A DNA stretch of 64,000 nucleotides from contig NZ_VLKK01000010.1 in the NCBI RefSeq assembly GCF_007830065.1, positions 53,934 through 117,933 of the forward strand. The letters are read 5' to 3'. Below, one piece after another: positions 38,016-49,133 of this stretch. Each line of letters opens with the position of its first letter. Within the stretch, counting starts at the first letter, position 1. Below the pieces are notes generated by a model. That model did not search any database. It was not told where the DNA came from and was given only the letters and a program-made list of their open reading frames with translations. Source of the DNA: Sphingobium wenxiniae (GTDB lineage: Bacteria; Pseudomonadota; Alphaproteobacteria; Sphingomonadales; Sphingomonadaceae). Position numbers and translations under genes: made by a program.

Positions 38016-38690
38016 GTGAGCGGAATCGTCGTCCAGAACATCGAGCGGGCCGGGCCTGCGGTCATCGACGGCCTTGCCAAGTGCGGCGTCGCCACGGTCC
38101 ACGAGGCGCAAGGGCGCACCGGCCTGCTCGCCAGTTACATGCGTCCAATCTACGCGGGCGCGCGGATCGCGGGCAGCGCGGTGACGATCAGCGCGCCTCC
38201 GGGCGACAACTGGATGGTTCACGTCGCCATCGAACAATTGAACGAAGGCGACGTCCTGCTGCTCGCCCCGACTTCGCCTTGCGAGGACGGCTATTTCGGC
38301 GACCTGCTCGCCACTTCGGCGCAGGCGCGCGGCTGCCGGGGGTTGATCATCGATGCCGGCGTGCGCGACGTGCGCGATCTCACCGAGATGAATTTCCCGG
38401 TCTGGTCGAAGGCGGTCTATGCGCAGGGCACTGTCAAGAACACGCTGGGCTCGGTCAACGTGCCGGTGGTCTGCGCCAATGCGCTGGTCAACCCGGGCGA
38501 CGTGATCGTCGCCGACGACGACGGCGTCTGCGTCGTCCCGCGCGAGAAGGCCGCCGAAGTCCTCGCCGCGGCGCAAGCACGCGAAGCCAACGAGGGCGAA
38601 AAGCGCGCCAAGCTGGCCGCCGGCGAGCTCGGCCTCGACATGTACAAGATGCGCGAGCGGCTCGAGAAGGAAGGGCTCAAGTACCTATGA
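38016..38690 (+). CDS. ligK: 4-Carboxy-4-hydroxy-2-oxoadipate aldolase LigK
   Basis: Divalent metal-dependent aldolase of the RraA fold that cleaves CHA to pyruvate and oxaloacetate, the last step of the pathway; the family also decarboxylates oxaloacetate. 224 residues from GTG 38016 with GAGGAG 8 nt upstream. Motifs [51 protein letters not shown] and [17 protein letters not shown] closely follow SYK-6 LigK. Confidence 0.95.
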   Translation: MSGIVVQNIERAGPAVIDGLAKCGVATVHEAQGRTGLLASYMRPIYAGARIAGSAVTISAPPGDNWMVHVAIEQLNEGDVLLLAPTSPCEDGYFGDLLATSAQARGCRGLIIDAGVRDVRDLTEMNFPVWSKAVYAQGTVKNTLGSVNVPVVCANALVNPGDVIVADDDGVCVVPREKAAEVLAAAQAREANEGEKRAKLAAGELGLDMYKMRERLEKEGLKYL

Positions 38691-38703
38691 ATGGCTCCTT
38701 CAG

Positions 38704-38724
38704 CAAAAGCGGGAACCGGTTTTG
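38704..38724. repeat. Small palindromic element between ligK and ligU
   Basis: CAAAA, 11 bp, TTTTG with an inner GGAACCGG core. It resembles short palindromic repeats scattered in alphaproteobacterial genomes. It lies 20 bp before the ligU start and could act on messenger stability or simply be an inserted repeat. Confidence 0.35.
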
Positions 38725-38744
38725 TGCCCAGAAGAGACCGCAAC

Positions 38745-40672
<1,928 letters not shown>

Positions 40673-40673
40673 A

Positions 40674-40772
40674 ATGACCGATTTCGATGTAGCAATCATT
40701 AATTCCGGTCCAATGACCCGTTTCGTTCTTGTTACGATGAAGACATCGATCGGATGTCTCGCCAAGTATTAA
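40674..40772 (+). pseudogene. Possible remnant of a FAD hydroxylase gene start
   Basis: A 32-codon frame begins 1 nt after the ligI stop: MTDFDVAIINSGPM and then loses resemblance. The opening is like the first dinucleotide-binding strand of FAD aromatic hydroxylases (consensus MTDFDVAIIGxGPxG), with the second glycine replaced. Too short for a firm call; it may be a decayed or deleted gene that once followed ligI. Confidence 0.3.
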
Positions 40773-40824
40773 ATCTGGTCGCGGCACGGCGTCAGATCTT
40801 GCCAAATTCAAAAGGAAACTCGCA

Positions 40825-41442
40825 GTGAAGATTCTTCATCTCGACAGCAGCATTCTGGGCGAACTTTCCATCAGCCGTTCGATCTCGGCGCAGGTGGTCG
40901 AAAAGCTGAAGGCCACGCATGGCGACGCGCAGGTCACCTATCGCGACCTGGTGGCCGATCCCTTGCCGCACATCACTGGCGAATTGGCGGCTGCGATGAG
41001 AGGTCTTATTCCCGAGCCTCGCCCCGAAGTGCAGGAGCAACTGGTGCTTGCTGACACGCTGGTCGACGAATTTCTGAGCGCGGATATCGCCGTAATCGGG
41101 GCAGCGCTCTATAATCTGACTGTTTCCACCCACCTGAAAGCCTGGATGGACCGTGTCCTGCGCGCCGGCAAGACCTTCAGGTATAACGAGAGTGGCGAAC
41201 CTGTCGGGCTGGCTGGAGATGCACGGGTCATTCTGTGCATTTCGCGTGGCGGTGTTTACGCGCCGGGAACGCCGGGCGCGGCGATCGAACATTGCGAAAG
41301 CTATTTGCGTGATGTCCTGAATTTCATGGGCGTGAAACGGCTCGACGTGATTGCCGCAGACGGCTCGGCGATCGGTCCGGAATTCGCAGAGCGAGCCAAG
41401 GTGCATGTGGCGAAGGCCATTTCCTTGCTGGATCTGGCATAA
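40825..41442 (+). CDS. azoR: FMN-dependent NADH-azoreductase (AzoR family)
   Basis: Flavodoxin-fold NADH:quinone/azo reductase. 205 residues, as in E. coli AzoR (201). MKILHLDSSILGELSISRSI phosphate loop, PLPHITGELAAAMRGL, ALYNLTVSTHLKAWMDRVL and ISRGGVY. Follows the ligKUI genes on the same strand after 152 bp. A quinone-detoxifying role beside catechol-type metabolism is plausible but inferred. Confidence 0.9.
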   Translation: MKILHLDSSILGELSISRSISAQVVEKLKATHGDAQVTYRDLVADPLPHITGELAAAMRGLIPEPRPEVQEQLVLADTLVDEFLSADIAVIGAALYNLTVSTHLKAWMDRVLRAGKTFRYNESGEPVGLAGDARVILCISRGGVYAPGTPGAAIEHCESYLRDVLNFMGVKRLDVIAADGSAIGPEFAERAKVHVAKAISLLDLA

Positions 41443-41746
41443 AAGGCCCATGGTTGCTGCTCAGGAACCCCCTTTGCACCGCTGGAGAACGGTGATCAGG
41501 TGGGTTGCGCAAGACTGGTTGCGATGGCCCAGGCTCGACACGTTTCTCACCCTGATCGTCGCGCGACAACACGTTCGCGGCGATCTACCTTGCAGCCCCG
41601 CACCCAATGACAGAAGTTGTCCAGTTAAGAATGGGGTTAAACTTTGCAATTGATTGCCGTTCTTAACCACGAATAACGCGAAATACCACGTTCCACACCC
41701 GCGCGGGTCCGTGGCTAAGATTTCTACAGGCGAGGAAAAACTACCA
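41443..41746. other. Intergenic region with no supported gene
   Basis: 304 bp between azoR and the TonB receptor stub. A 67-codon frame from about 41450 is open but has no recognisable family, no ribosome site and unfavourable composition. The right part is less GC-rich and probably carries the promoter of the receptor stub. Confidence 0.4.
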
Positions 41747-42022
41747 ATGATTCAAGCCCAAGAGGTGTCCGTGACGGACAATAGTGTTCGTGCGACGGCG
41801 GGGGCGCGTGCTGCGAACGATTGCAAAATCTCCCAAAATCTCATGACGTCAAAGCTTGATCAAGACCACAGGTCGCCCTCGCTGCTTGGTGCCCGGCCCT
41901 TTACACTGGCGAGCGCAGTTCGTTTCGTGTCCGTAATAATGTCTGGGGTCGCGATGGCCGCACTAAGCACCGCCGCCCATGCCGAGGAAACTAAGACCCC
42001 CCCTCAGACGGCCTGGGAAGCC
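41747..42022 (+). pseudogene. TonB-dependent receptor, N-terminal stub cut by IS3
   Basis: Starts at ATG 41747 with GAGGAAA upstream. About 57 residues of leader precede a signal peptide (RFVSVIMSGVAMAALSTAAHA) and the first mature residues EETKTPPQTAWEA, where the IS3 end supplies TGA. Sphingomonad TonB receptors often have such leader and post-signal sequences, but no plug domain is left, so the assignment rests on the signal-peptide style and location. It could have been the outer-membrane port for the aromatic substrate. Confidence 0.45.
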
Positions 42023-43148
42023 TGAGATGGTGCCGGTTTTTCGGACAGGGTGTTAAGCTACTCCCGACCTGAAGGAATGGTACGGGAATGAAGACGACGA
42101 GAAAGCGCTACAGCGCGGATTTCAAGGCGAAGGTGGCGCTGGAGGCGATCCGGGGTGACCTGACGCTGGCGGAGCTGGCAGCCAAGCATGGCGTGCACCA
42201 CACGATGATCGCGGCGTGGAAGCGGCAGGCCATCGATGGGATGGCAGGCACGTTCTCTGGGGGGGGCGATGCGGCCAAGGCTGTCAGCGAGAGCGAGGTG
42301 GAGAAGCTGCACGCCAAGATCGGGCAACTGGTGGTGGAGCGGGATTTTTTAGCGAAAGCCTTCGGTCGATGAGCGTGGACCGGAGGCGGGCGATGGTTGA
42401 AGCTGCTCACCACCGCCTGTCGATCTCGGCGCAATGCCGTCTGCTGCGGATCAGCCGCTCGTCCTATTACTACGCGCCGGTGCCGGAAACGGACGAGACG
42501 CTGGCACTGATGACGGTGATCGACGAGACCTTCATGGAGTGCCCGTGGTACGGCAGCCGGCAGATGGCGCGGCACCTGCGGCGCGCTGGTTATGAGGTCG
42601 GTCGCCGCCGGGCTCGGCGGCTGATGGCAAAGATGGGCCTGACGCCGATCTACCAGCGGCCGCGCACGAGCGATCCGCATCCGCAGCACCGGGTCTATCC
42701 GTACCTGCTGCGCAAACTGGCGATCGAGCGGCCAAACCACGTGTGGTGCGCCGACGTGACCTATCTGCCCATGCGTCGCGGGTTCCTTTACCTGGTGGCG
42801 ATCATGGACTGGGCAACGCGCAAGGTGCTGGCCTGGCGACTGTCGAACACGATGGATGCCGGCTTCTGCGTCGCGGCGCTGGAGGAGGCACTGGCCCGCT
42901 ACGGCAGGCCGGAAATCTTCAACACCGACCAGGGTAGCCAGTTTACCAGCTTCGCGTTCACCAGCGTGCTGCGCGACGCTGAAATCCGCATCAGCATGGA
43001 TGGTCGGGGGCGATGGATGGACAACGTCTTCATCGAGCGCCTCTGGCGATCTTTGAAGTATGAGTGCGTCTACCTCCACGCCTTCGAGACCGGATCGGAG
43101 CTGAAGGCTGGTCTTGGCCGATGGATCACCTATTACAATCCTGCTTCA
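42023..43148 (+). mobile_element. IS3-family element, right end missing
   Basis: Left end at about 42023 (TGAGATGGTGCCGG), followed by overlapping orfA and orfB. The right end is absent: orfB loses homology after WITYYN and the DNA runs into a recombinase fragment. So the element can no longer transpose by itself and marks a deletion or rearrangement point. Confidence 0.8.
42088..42372 (+). CDS. IS3-family transposase OrfA
   Basis: 94-residue DNA-binding part with an IS3-type HTH (RYSADFKAKVALEAIRGDLT and LAAKHGVHHTMIAAWKRQA) and a leucine-zipper-like C-terminus (VEKLHAKIGQLVVERDFL). A run of six T at about 42345-42350 before its end is a possible slippage site for making the OrfAB fusion. 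Confidence 0.9.
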   Translation: MKTTRKRYSADFKAKVALEAIRGDLTLAELAAKHGVHHTMIAAWKRQAIDGMAGTFSGGGDAAKAVSESEVEKLHAKIGQLVVERDFLAKAFGR

Positions 43149-43151
43149 TAA
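42369..43151 (+). pseudogene. IS3-family transposase OrfB, C-terminally truncated
   Basis: rve/DDE integrase domain: first Asp in VWCADVTYLPMRRG, second in NTDQGSQFTS, Glu in DNVFIERLWRSLKYE. After WITYYN the expected RPH segment is replaced by PAS and a stop from the junction. About 20-30 residues are missing. Translated by frameshift from orfA or from ATG 42369. Confidence 0.85.
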
Positions 43152-43162
43152 CACCCATCTGT

Positions 43163-44370
43163 CTATGTGGTTGAAGAAAATAGGGTTTGTTGATCGGGAT
43201 GCGATCCCGTGGGGTATTTTGGATTTTGCCGCGCTCGTTTTGCAAGGTGATGGGCGGCTGATCCGTCGAGTTCGGTGCGACAGAATATCCATGGGCCTTC
43301 CGGCAGAGGGTGGATGCCTTTGATCTCGCCGGCTTCGGCGGCGATCCGGAGAGTTTTGGATGCCACGCCGATGTGGCGGGCAGCCTGGCTCAGGTTGAGC
43401 CACGGCGCGGGACCGTCAGCGACCGTGCGGAAGACGGGAATCCGGTGATGTGATCGAAGCGCGGTGACCCGCTCGCGAGTCCAGCGGTTGCCGTGCCCCG
43501 TCACCAGCCCGTTGCGGTTTAGGATGCCGGCGATCAGATCGTCATTGGCGATGAGAACCAGTTCGCGCACGGCGGCAATGATGTCGGCGGAGGTGCTGTT
43601 GCGCTGTCCTTTGCGGCGCCTCGGCAGCCGCAAATCGGTGTGAACACCGCCGACCCAGTGGATCAGCAGCACGATCTCGGATGCGTCGTGATCAATGTCG
43701 GCGACCACCTCCTGGATGAGAGTGCGCACGATGCGCTTCTTCAGCCGCGCATCGGACTGCGGGGCGTTCCACACTGCTTCGAGATCGCTGGCAAGACCAT
43801 CAATATCCTTGAGCGACGGTAAGGCCGGATGTGCTGTCGAGGCATCGTGCGCGACAATCCTGGCTTCCACCTCGCCGGCACGCGTGAGGGCGCGGTTCCA
43901 TCGCGTTTCCAGTTCGGCTGCCACCAATCGGTTCTGCGGATCGGCGGCATCATATTGCCGGAAAGCCCGGTCGGCTGCGTAGCGTGCCGCCTCGAGATCA
44001 CGCATCAACACATCACGGACTTGATCGCGGCGATCGGCCGCTTGTGCTTCGGCCTCAACCGAGGCGGCGATCGCTCCGGGTTCAAGAACCTGCAATAGAG
44101 CCCGCTCGATCGCATCGTCGACCCGCAATCCGCCGAACGCGATGCAGCGCGGCTCGCCGTTATCGAGCAGGCCCCGCCAACAGGAATAACGTGGGATATC
44201 ATGCTTGGCGCCGGTGTAGCGCACCGTCAGCTTGCGTCCGCAGCGTCGGCAACGGATGAGCCCAGCAAGCAATGCGTCGCCGTGCTTGGGCGCTCCATGA
44301 TGCTGACTGGTGGGAACATTATCGCTCACCATCTTCCGGATATCCTCCGAGCGCTCCCAGCTGACGTAGC
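43163..44370 (-). pseudogene. Large serine recombinase, C-terminal part only
   Basis: About 400 residues of the C-terminal half of a large serine recombinase. A zinc-ribbon domain (LIRCRRCGRKLTVRYTG with cysteines again at RYSCWRG and PRC) and a coiled-coil stretch (ARYAADRAFRQYDAADPQNR and beyond). The N-terminal catalytic serine domain is gone because the IS21 element begins at 44371. Such recombinases integrate phage or mobile islands, so this is a scar of another mobile element. Confidence 0.85.
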
Positions 44371-44484
44371 TGTTGATTGCCACTGAGATCTGACCCGGGA
44401 GGGGCATAAATTTCCACTGAGAAGTGACCCATGTTCTGACCTTTCCCCCTGGCTTTGGTGTCGGGGGAACGAGGAGTGATCGAC

Positions 44485-46011
44485 ATGGCGTTACTGAGTG
44501 TAATCCGACGCTGGCATTTCCGGCAGCACATCCCGATCCGAGAGATTGAACGGCGCACGGGATTGTCGCGCAACACGATCCGCAAGTACCTGCGGGCGGA
44601 TACGGTCGAGCCGAAGTTCAAGGTTCCAGCACGGCCGAGCAAGCTGGACCCGTTTGCGGAGAAGCTATCGGCCTGGCTGCGGATCGACGCCGGCAAGTCG
44701 CGCAAGCAGCGGCGCACGGCCAAGCAGATGCACGCGGATCTCGTGGTTTTGGGCTACGATGGTTCCTACAACCGAGTGGCGGCGTTCGTGCGGGCTTGGA
44801 AGGCCGACCGTCAACGCGACGCCCAGACCAGCGGGCGCGGGACTTTCGTGCCGCTGGTGTTCCAGCCAGGCGAGGCATTCCAGTTCGACTGGAGCGAGGA
44901 CTGGGCCATAATCGCCGGCAAGCAGACCAAGCTGCAGGCCGCACACACCAAGCTGGCGCACAGCAAGGCCTTCATCGTGCGGGCCTATCCGCTCCAGACC
45001 CATGAGATGCTGTTCGACGCCATGACCCAGGCCTTCCGGGTTCTGGGCGGCGTGCCGCAGCGCGGGATATTCGACAACATGAAGACCGCAGTCGACAAGA
45101 TCGGCACTGGCAAGGCCCGCCAGGTCAACGCCCGCTTTGCCGCCATGGCGAGCCACTATCTGTTCGAGCCCGAGTTCTGCAACCCGGCCTCGGGATGGGA
45201 GAAGGGTCAGGTCGAGAAGAACGTTCAGGATGCACGGCGGCGACTGTGGCAGGTGATGCCTGCCTTCCCGGATATCGATGCGCTCAATGCCTGGCTCGAG
45301 GCGCATTGCATCGCGCAGTGGAGCCAGATCCAGCATGGTGTTCTGCCCGGGACCATTGCCGATGTGCATGCCGCCGAGGTTGCCAGCCTGATGCCGCTGG
45401 GGCGGCCCTTCGACGGCTTCGTTGAGCATGCCAAGCGGGTATCCCCGACCTGCCTGATATCGTTCGAGCGCAACCGGTACAGCGTGCCCGCCTCCTTCGC
45501 CAACCGGCCGGTGAGCGTGCGGATCTACCCCGAACGCATTGTCGTAGCGGCCGAAGGACAGATCCTGTGCGAACATGGACGGGTCATCCAGCGATCCCAC
45601 GATCAACCGGGACGGACGATCTATGACTGGCGGCATTACCTGGCGGTGATCCAGCGCAAGCCTGGCGCCCTGCGCAACGGCGCGCCCTTTGCCGAGATGC
45701 CCGAGGCCTTCCGGCAGTTGCAGGGCTTCCTGCTCAAGCGCCCCGGCGGTGACCGGGAGATGGTGGAGATCCTCGCGCTGGTCCTGCAACATGATGAGCA
45801 GGCGGTGCTCTGTTCCGTCGAACTGGCGCTGGAAGCTGGCGTGCCGACCAAGACCCATATCCTTAACATCCTGCACCGCCTGATCGACGGCAAGGACGCT
45901 ACTCCGCCAAGGATCGATGCCCCGCAGGCTCTGATCCTGCGGCGCGAACCCAAGGCCAACGTTGCGCGCTACGACACGCTGCGGAACAAGGATCTGCGTC
46001 ATGCGTCATGA
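44485..46011 (+). CDS. istA: IS21-family transposase IstA (element A)
   Basis: DDE transposase, 508 residues from ATG 44485 (GAGGAG upstream). N-terminal HTH ([20 protein letters not shown]), catalytic region from [12 protein letters not shown] with the second Asp in [14 protein letters not shown] and Glu in [12 protein letters not shown], and a C-terminal Mu-type domain ([17 protein letters not shown]). Overlaps istB by 11 nt. Confidence 0.95.
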   Translation: MALLSVIRRWHFRQHIPIREIERRTGLSRNTIRKYLRADTVEPKFKVPARPSKLDPFAEKLSAWLRIDAGKSRKQRRTAKQMHADLVVLGYDGSYNRVAAFVRAWKADRQRDAQTSGRGTFVPLVFQPGEAFQFDWSEDWAIIAGKQTKLQAAHTKLAHSKAFIVRAYPLQTHEMLFDAMTQAFRVLGGVPQRGIFDNMKTAVDKIGTGKARQVNARFAAMASHYLFEPEFCNPASGWEKGQVEKNVQDARRRLWQVMPAFPDIDALNAWLEAHCIAQWSQIQHGVLPGTIADVHAAEVASLMPLGRPFDGFVEHAKRVSPTCLISFERNRYSVPASFANRPVSVRIYPERIVVAAEGQILCEHGRVIQRSHDQPGRTIYDWRHYLAVIQRKPGALRNGAPFAEMPEAFRQLQGFLLKRPGGDREMVEILALVLQHDEQAVLCSVELALEAGVPTKTHILNILHRLIDGKDATPPRIDAPQALILRREPKANVARYDTLRNKDLRHAS

Positions 46012-46780
46012 TCCCGCCAGTGCCGCCGTCGTGGTCATGCTGCGCGCACTCAAGATGTACGGCATGGCCCAGGCGGTCAGTGACCTGACCGAGCAAGGGG
46101 CGCCCGCATTCGCTGCAGCCGTCCCCATCCTCTCGCAGTTGCTCAAGGCCGAACTTGCCGAACGAGAGGTCAGGTCCATCGCCTACCAGATCAAGGCAGC
46201 CAGGTTCCCCGCCTATAAGGATCTGGCCGGGTTCGACTTCGCTTCCAGCGAGATCAATGAGGCCATGGTTCGCCAACTCTACCGCGGCGAGTTCATCGAT
46301 GGCGCCGACAACGTGGTGCTCATCGGTGGGCCCGGCACCGGCAAGACGCACATTGCCACCGCGCTCGGCGTGCAGGCCGTCGAGCATCATCGCAAAAAGG
46401 TCCGCTTCTTCGCCACCGTCGATCTGGTCAATGCGCTGGAACAGGAAAAGGCCATGAACAAGGCCGGTCAGCTTGCCGAGCGCCTGCTGCGTCTCGACCT
46501 CGTCATCCTGGATGAGTTGGGATACCTGCCGTTCAGCCCATCAGGCGGCGCGCTTCTCTTCCATCTGCTCAGCAAGCTCTACGAACGCACCAGCGTCGTC
46601 ATCACGACCAACCTCAGCTTCAGCGAATGGTCCGGCGTGTTCGGCGATGCCAAGATGACAACCGCGCTGCTCGATCGGCTCACTCACCACTGCCACATCC
46701 TCGAGACCGGCAATGACAGCTTCCGGTTCAGGGACAGCTCGGCAGCACCCAAAACCAGAAAGGAAAAATCACCCGCTTGA
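46001..46780 (+). CDS. istB: IS21-family ATPase IstB (element A)
   Basis: AAA+ target-selection helper. 259 residues from ATG 46001. Walker [16 protein letters not shown], Walker [18 protein letters not shown], sensor region [18 protein letters not shown], and the terminal [11 protein letters not shown] motif. Confidence 0.95.
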   Translation: MRHDPASAAVVVMLRALKMYGMAQAVSDLTEQGAPAFAAAVPILSQLLKAELAEREVRSIAYQIKAARFPAYKDLAGFDFASSEINEAMVRQLYRGEFIDGADNVVLIGGPGTGKTHIATALGVQAVEHHRKKVRFFATVDLVNALEQEKAMNKAGQLAERLLRLDLVILDELGYLPFSPSGGALLFHLLSKLYERTSVVITTNLSFSEWSGVFGDAKMTTALLDRLTHHCHILETGNDSFRFRDSSAAPKTRKEKSPA

Positions 46781-46865
46781 CCCACCGCCCGCATCGCGGG
46801 ACATAACCATCACCCGGGTCACTTCTCGATGAAAATCCCGGGTCAGATCTCAGTGGCAATCAACA

Positions 46866-47016
46866 GCCTTCGCGCTGCTGGCGCCTCCGGTCGGGCTACG
46901 CCCTCCCTACGCCGCCAGCAGCGCGAAACCTGCGCCCAGCATCAACCGATCCTCGCAGCACAAAGGGGGTCCCTTTTGCGCGCCGATAGGGGGTCCCGAT
47001 TGGACGCCGATTGACA
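46866..47016 (+). mobile_element. Right-end remnant of a different IS21-family element with hairpin
   Basis: Outside the right terminus of element A lies a perfect 15-bp stem (46869-46883 with 46913-46927), then two copies of a GGGGGTCCC repeat (within 46971-46998) and a terminal GATTGACA ending at 47016. These GGGTCCC repeats and the TTGACA end are the right-end architecture of another IS21 subgroup. Its istAB genes are gone, apparently replaced by element A. Confidence 0.65.
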
Positions 47017-47322
47017 GAAATCGCCTTCCACGTCGAGCCCGGGGCGCATGCGGTCCTTCTGCTCGATCAGGCCGGATGGCACGGATCGGCCGAACTGGTC
47101 GTGCCTCCCAACATCACGCTGATGCCGCTGCCGCCGAGGTGTCCGGAGCTCAACCCGGTCGAGAACGTGTGGCAGTTCATGCGCGACAACTGGTTGTCGA
47201 ACCGCATCTTCAAATCCTACGACGACATCGTCGACCACTGCTGCTTCGCCTGGAACAGGCTCGTCGATCAGCCCTGGCGCATCATGTCCATCGGAATGCG
47301 CCAATGGGCACATGGGTACTGA
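47017..47322 (+). pseudogene. IS630-family transposase, C-terminal fragment
   Basis: About 100 residues of the DDE transposase C-terminus: AVLLLDQAGWHGSAELVV, then LPPRCPELNPVENVWQFMRD with the catalytic Glu. The N-terminal two thirds are missing at the IS21 end. The following 47323-47605 (283 bp) shows no gene I can support. Confidence 0.85.
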
Positions 47323-47605
47323 TCAATGCACCTTGGTATCAGGCAAATGTCGACCAAGGCCCGAACGAGGCACCGCCAGCTTCGGACAAGGAGAGCGCCG
47401 CGCTTCTTGGGGAGCGCGTTGCGGAGCTGGCCACGATCTTCAGAATTGGCCGGAACGCGTTGGAACCCGCTGGCGACTGATGTTTCGCAATACCCGAAAC
47501 GGCGCCACACAAAAGGATGCCGAAACATTCTTCACCGCTACATCCGGCGTCGGCGCGCCAACCTTGCTGGTGGATGACCCGGAGGCCGGGTCAAACCGAT
47601 CGAGC

Positions 47606-48967
47606 CTATGGCACTGCGTCGGGCCGGATCCTGCCAAACTCCCTTCTGGCGAACTCGTACAGCAGCACTGCCAGCAAGAGGGACACGACGACGAAGATCG
47701 CCAGGCTTGTCCCGATGGTATTGCTCGCCGCGAACAGGTTTTCGTTGATCAATGCCACCGATGTCGGGCCAACCAGAGATGCTAGCCCGCCGCTCAGGAC
47801 CCAGATCGACGCCGCCTTGCCTCTGAGGTTGCTTGAAACCGACAGTTGCAGGGCCGCCGTTGTGGCGGCAGCGCTGCCGGCGATCAGCGCAAGCCCCAAT
47901 GTCAAGAGCACGATCGCCGCGCCGCCGCTGGATGCAAGGTAGCCGGCACATAGCGGCAATACGCCGATCGGCAGCATGACATACTGATAACGCAGGTGAA
48001 CGTCACGTACACCGCGCCTAAACAGGTGGTCACATACCCATCCGTGCAACGGGAGCGAAATGAGCGGCCCTGCAACGAGGGCCACCCCGAGCTTAAATCC
48101 GACATCCGATGCCGACCAGCCGAAGACTCGTGTAAAATAGGCCGGACTCCAGGCGAGGATCGCAACATAGACGCTCTGCGCCATGATGAACCCAAGGTGG
48201 TGACCGAAATAGAACCGCCAATGACGCTTCAGATGCGGAAAGTACTGCTTGTAGCCCACCTGCCGGGCTTGATCAGTTCCAGTGGCTCGCGGGGGCTCCG
48301 CGAATGCAAAGATGAGCAGCGCGAAAAATACGCCGGGCGCCGCGATGACAAATAATATGATTTGCCAGCCCTTGAACTGAAGGCCCTCCACGACCTCGAA
48401 CATCTGCTGGGGTGCGAAAAGGGTGGCGAGGAATCCGCCCGCGATCAGCGCAATGGCTGCACCCGCCTTCTGTCCCATGGAATAGAAGGCAAATGGCAAG
48501 GTCCGCTTTTCGGGCGGGAAGGAGTCGGAGATGATCGCGTGCGCGCTCGGTGCCAGGACAGCCTCCCCCGCGCCCACGGCAGCGCGCGCGGCCAGCATCG
48601 ATCGGAAACCCGTCGCCAACCCGCATGCCATCGTCGCCAGACTCCAGGTGATCACACCGGCGAACATCACCTTGCGCCGCGACATCCGGTCGACGGCCCA
48701 ACCGGCGGGCAAGCCCACGAGCGAGAAGGTGATCGCGAATGCCCCGCCATAAATGATGCTGGCTTCGACTTCACTCATCGCCAGATCGGTTCGAATCTGG
48801 TCAAGGAACAATGCGATTATGTTGCGATCCATGACCGACAGGATCGTCAGCATGGCGATGAAGATTGCCATGAGCCAGGAGCGAGCGGGTGATGGCGAAA
48901 CCTCATCGCCGAGCCGACCCGCAACCGGACGGCTCACCTGGATTGGGATGTCCTGCCGCGATGTCAC
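47606..48967 (-). CDS. MFS transporter
   Basis: Twelve-helix major facilitator, probably uptake of an organic acid. 453 residues from GTG 48967, chosen because GGGAGGG lies 9 nt upstream; a TTG at 49021 is also open. First helix FIAMLTILSVMDRNIIALFL, loop 2-3 motif GLPAGWAVDRMSRRKVMF, and VGAGEAVLAPSAHAIISDSF in helix 5. The family (spinster/aromatic acid type) is compatible with an aromatic carboxylate, which its place beside the phthalate dioxygenase genes suggests. Confidence 0.85.
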   Translation of the reverse strand: MTSRQDIPIQVSRPVAGRLGDEVSPSPARSWLMAIFIAMLTILSVMDRNIIALFLDQIRTDLAMSEVEASIIYGGAFAITFSLVGLPAGWAVDRMSRRKVMFAGVITWSLATMACGLATGFRSMLAARAAVGAGEAVLAPSAHAIISDSFPPEKRTLPFAFYSMGQKAGAAIALIAGGFLATLFAPQQMFEVVEGLQFKGWQIILFVIAAPGVFFALLIFAFAEPPRATGTDQARQVGYKQYFPHLKRHWRFYFGHHLGFIMAQSVYVAILAWSPAYFTRVFGWSASDVGFKLGVALVAGPLISLPLHGWVCDHLFRRGVRDVHLRYQYVMLPIGVLPLCAGYLASSGGAAIVLLTLGLALIAGSAAATTAALQLSVSSNLRGKAASIWVLSGGLASLVGPTSVALINENLFAASNTIGTSLAIFVVVSLLLAVLLYEFARREFGRIRPDAVP

Positions 48968-49094
48968 TCTCGATGCCCTCCCAGGCGATGGCGCGCTTTC
49001 TTTGGGGACCGCCAACTGCAAGCAAACCGGTGAGAATGAAAAGACTGGAGCGTTACCGGCCCCGGCCTTCGCGCCAGACTGCTTGCGAAATCCG

Positions 49095-49122
49095 GCACGG
49101 GGCGGCGTACGCCGCCCCGTGC
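49095..49122. terminator. Perfect 28-bp palindrome, probable terminator
   Basis: GCACGGGGCGGCGT followed directly by its exact complement. It lies 11 nt downstream of the stop of the TAXI-type gene (minus strand). GC-rich hairpin without a clear T run. Confidence 0.6.
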
Positions 49123-49133
49123 ACCAATGCCTG

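Larger units (their letters stand above)
44371..46865 (+). mobile_element. IS21-family element A (complete)
   Basis: 2495 bp bounded by inverted termini: TGTTGATTGCCACTGAGATC at 44371-44390 and its exact complement at the right end (46846-46865), the identity running on for about 10 more bp, with further GAAGTGACCC inner repeats at both ends. Carries istA and istB. No direct target duplication is seen (left flank ends GTAGC, right flank begins GCCTTC), and the flanks belong to different genes, so it has taken part in a rearrangement. Confidence 0.9.

Noticed and set aside
41450..41653. Possible 67-residue gene after azoR
   Set aside because: No ribosome site, no family resemblance, and the region looks like ordinary intergenic DNA.
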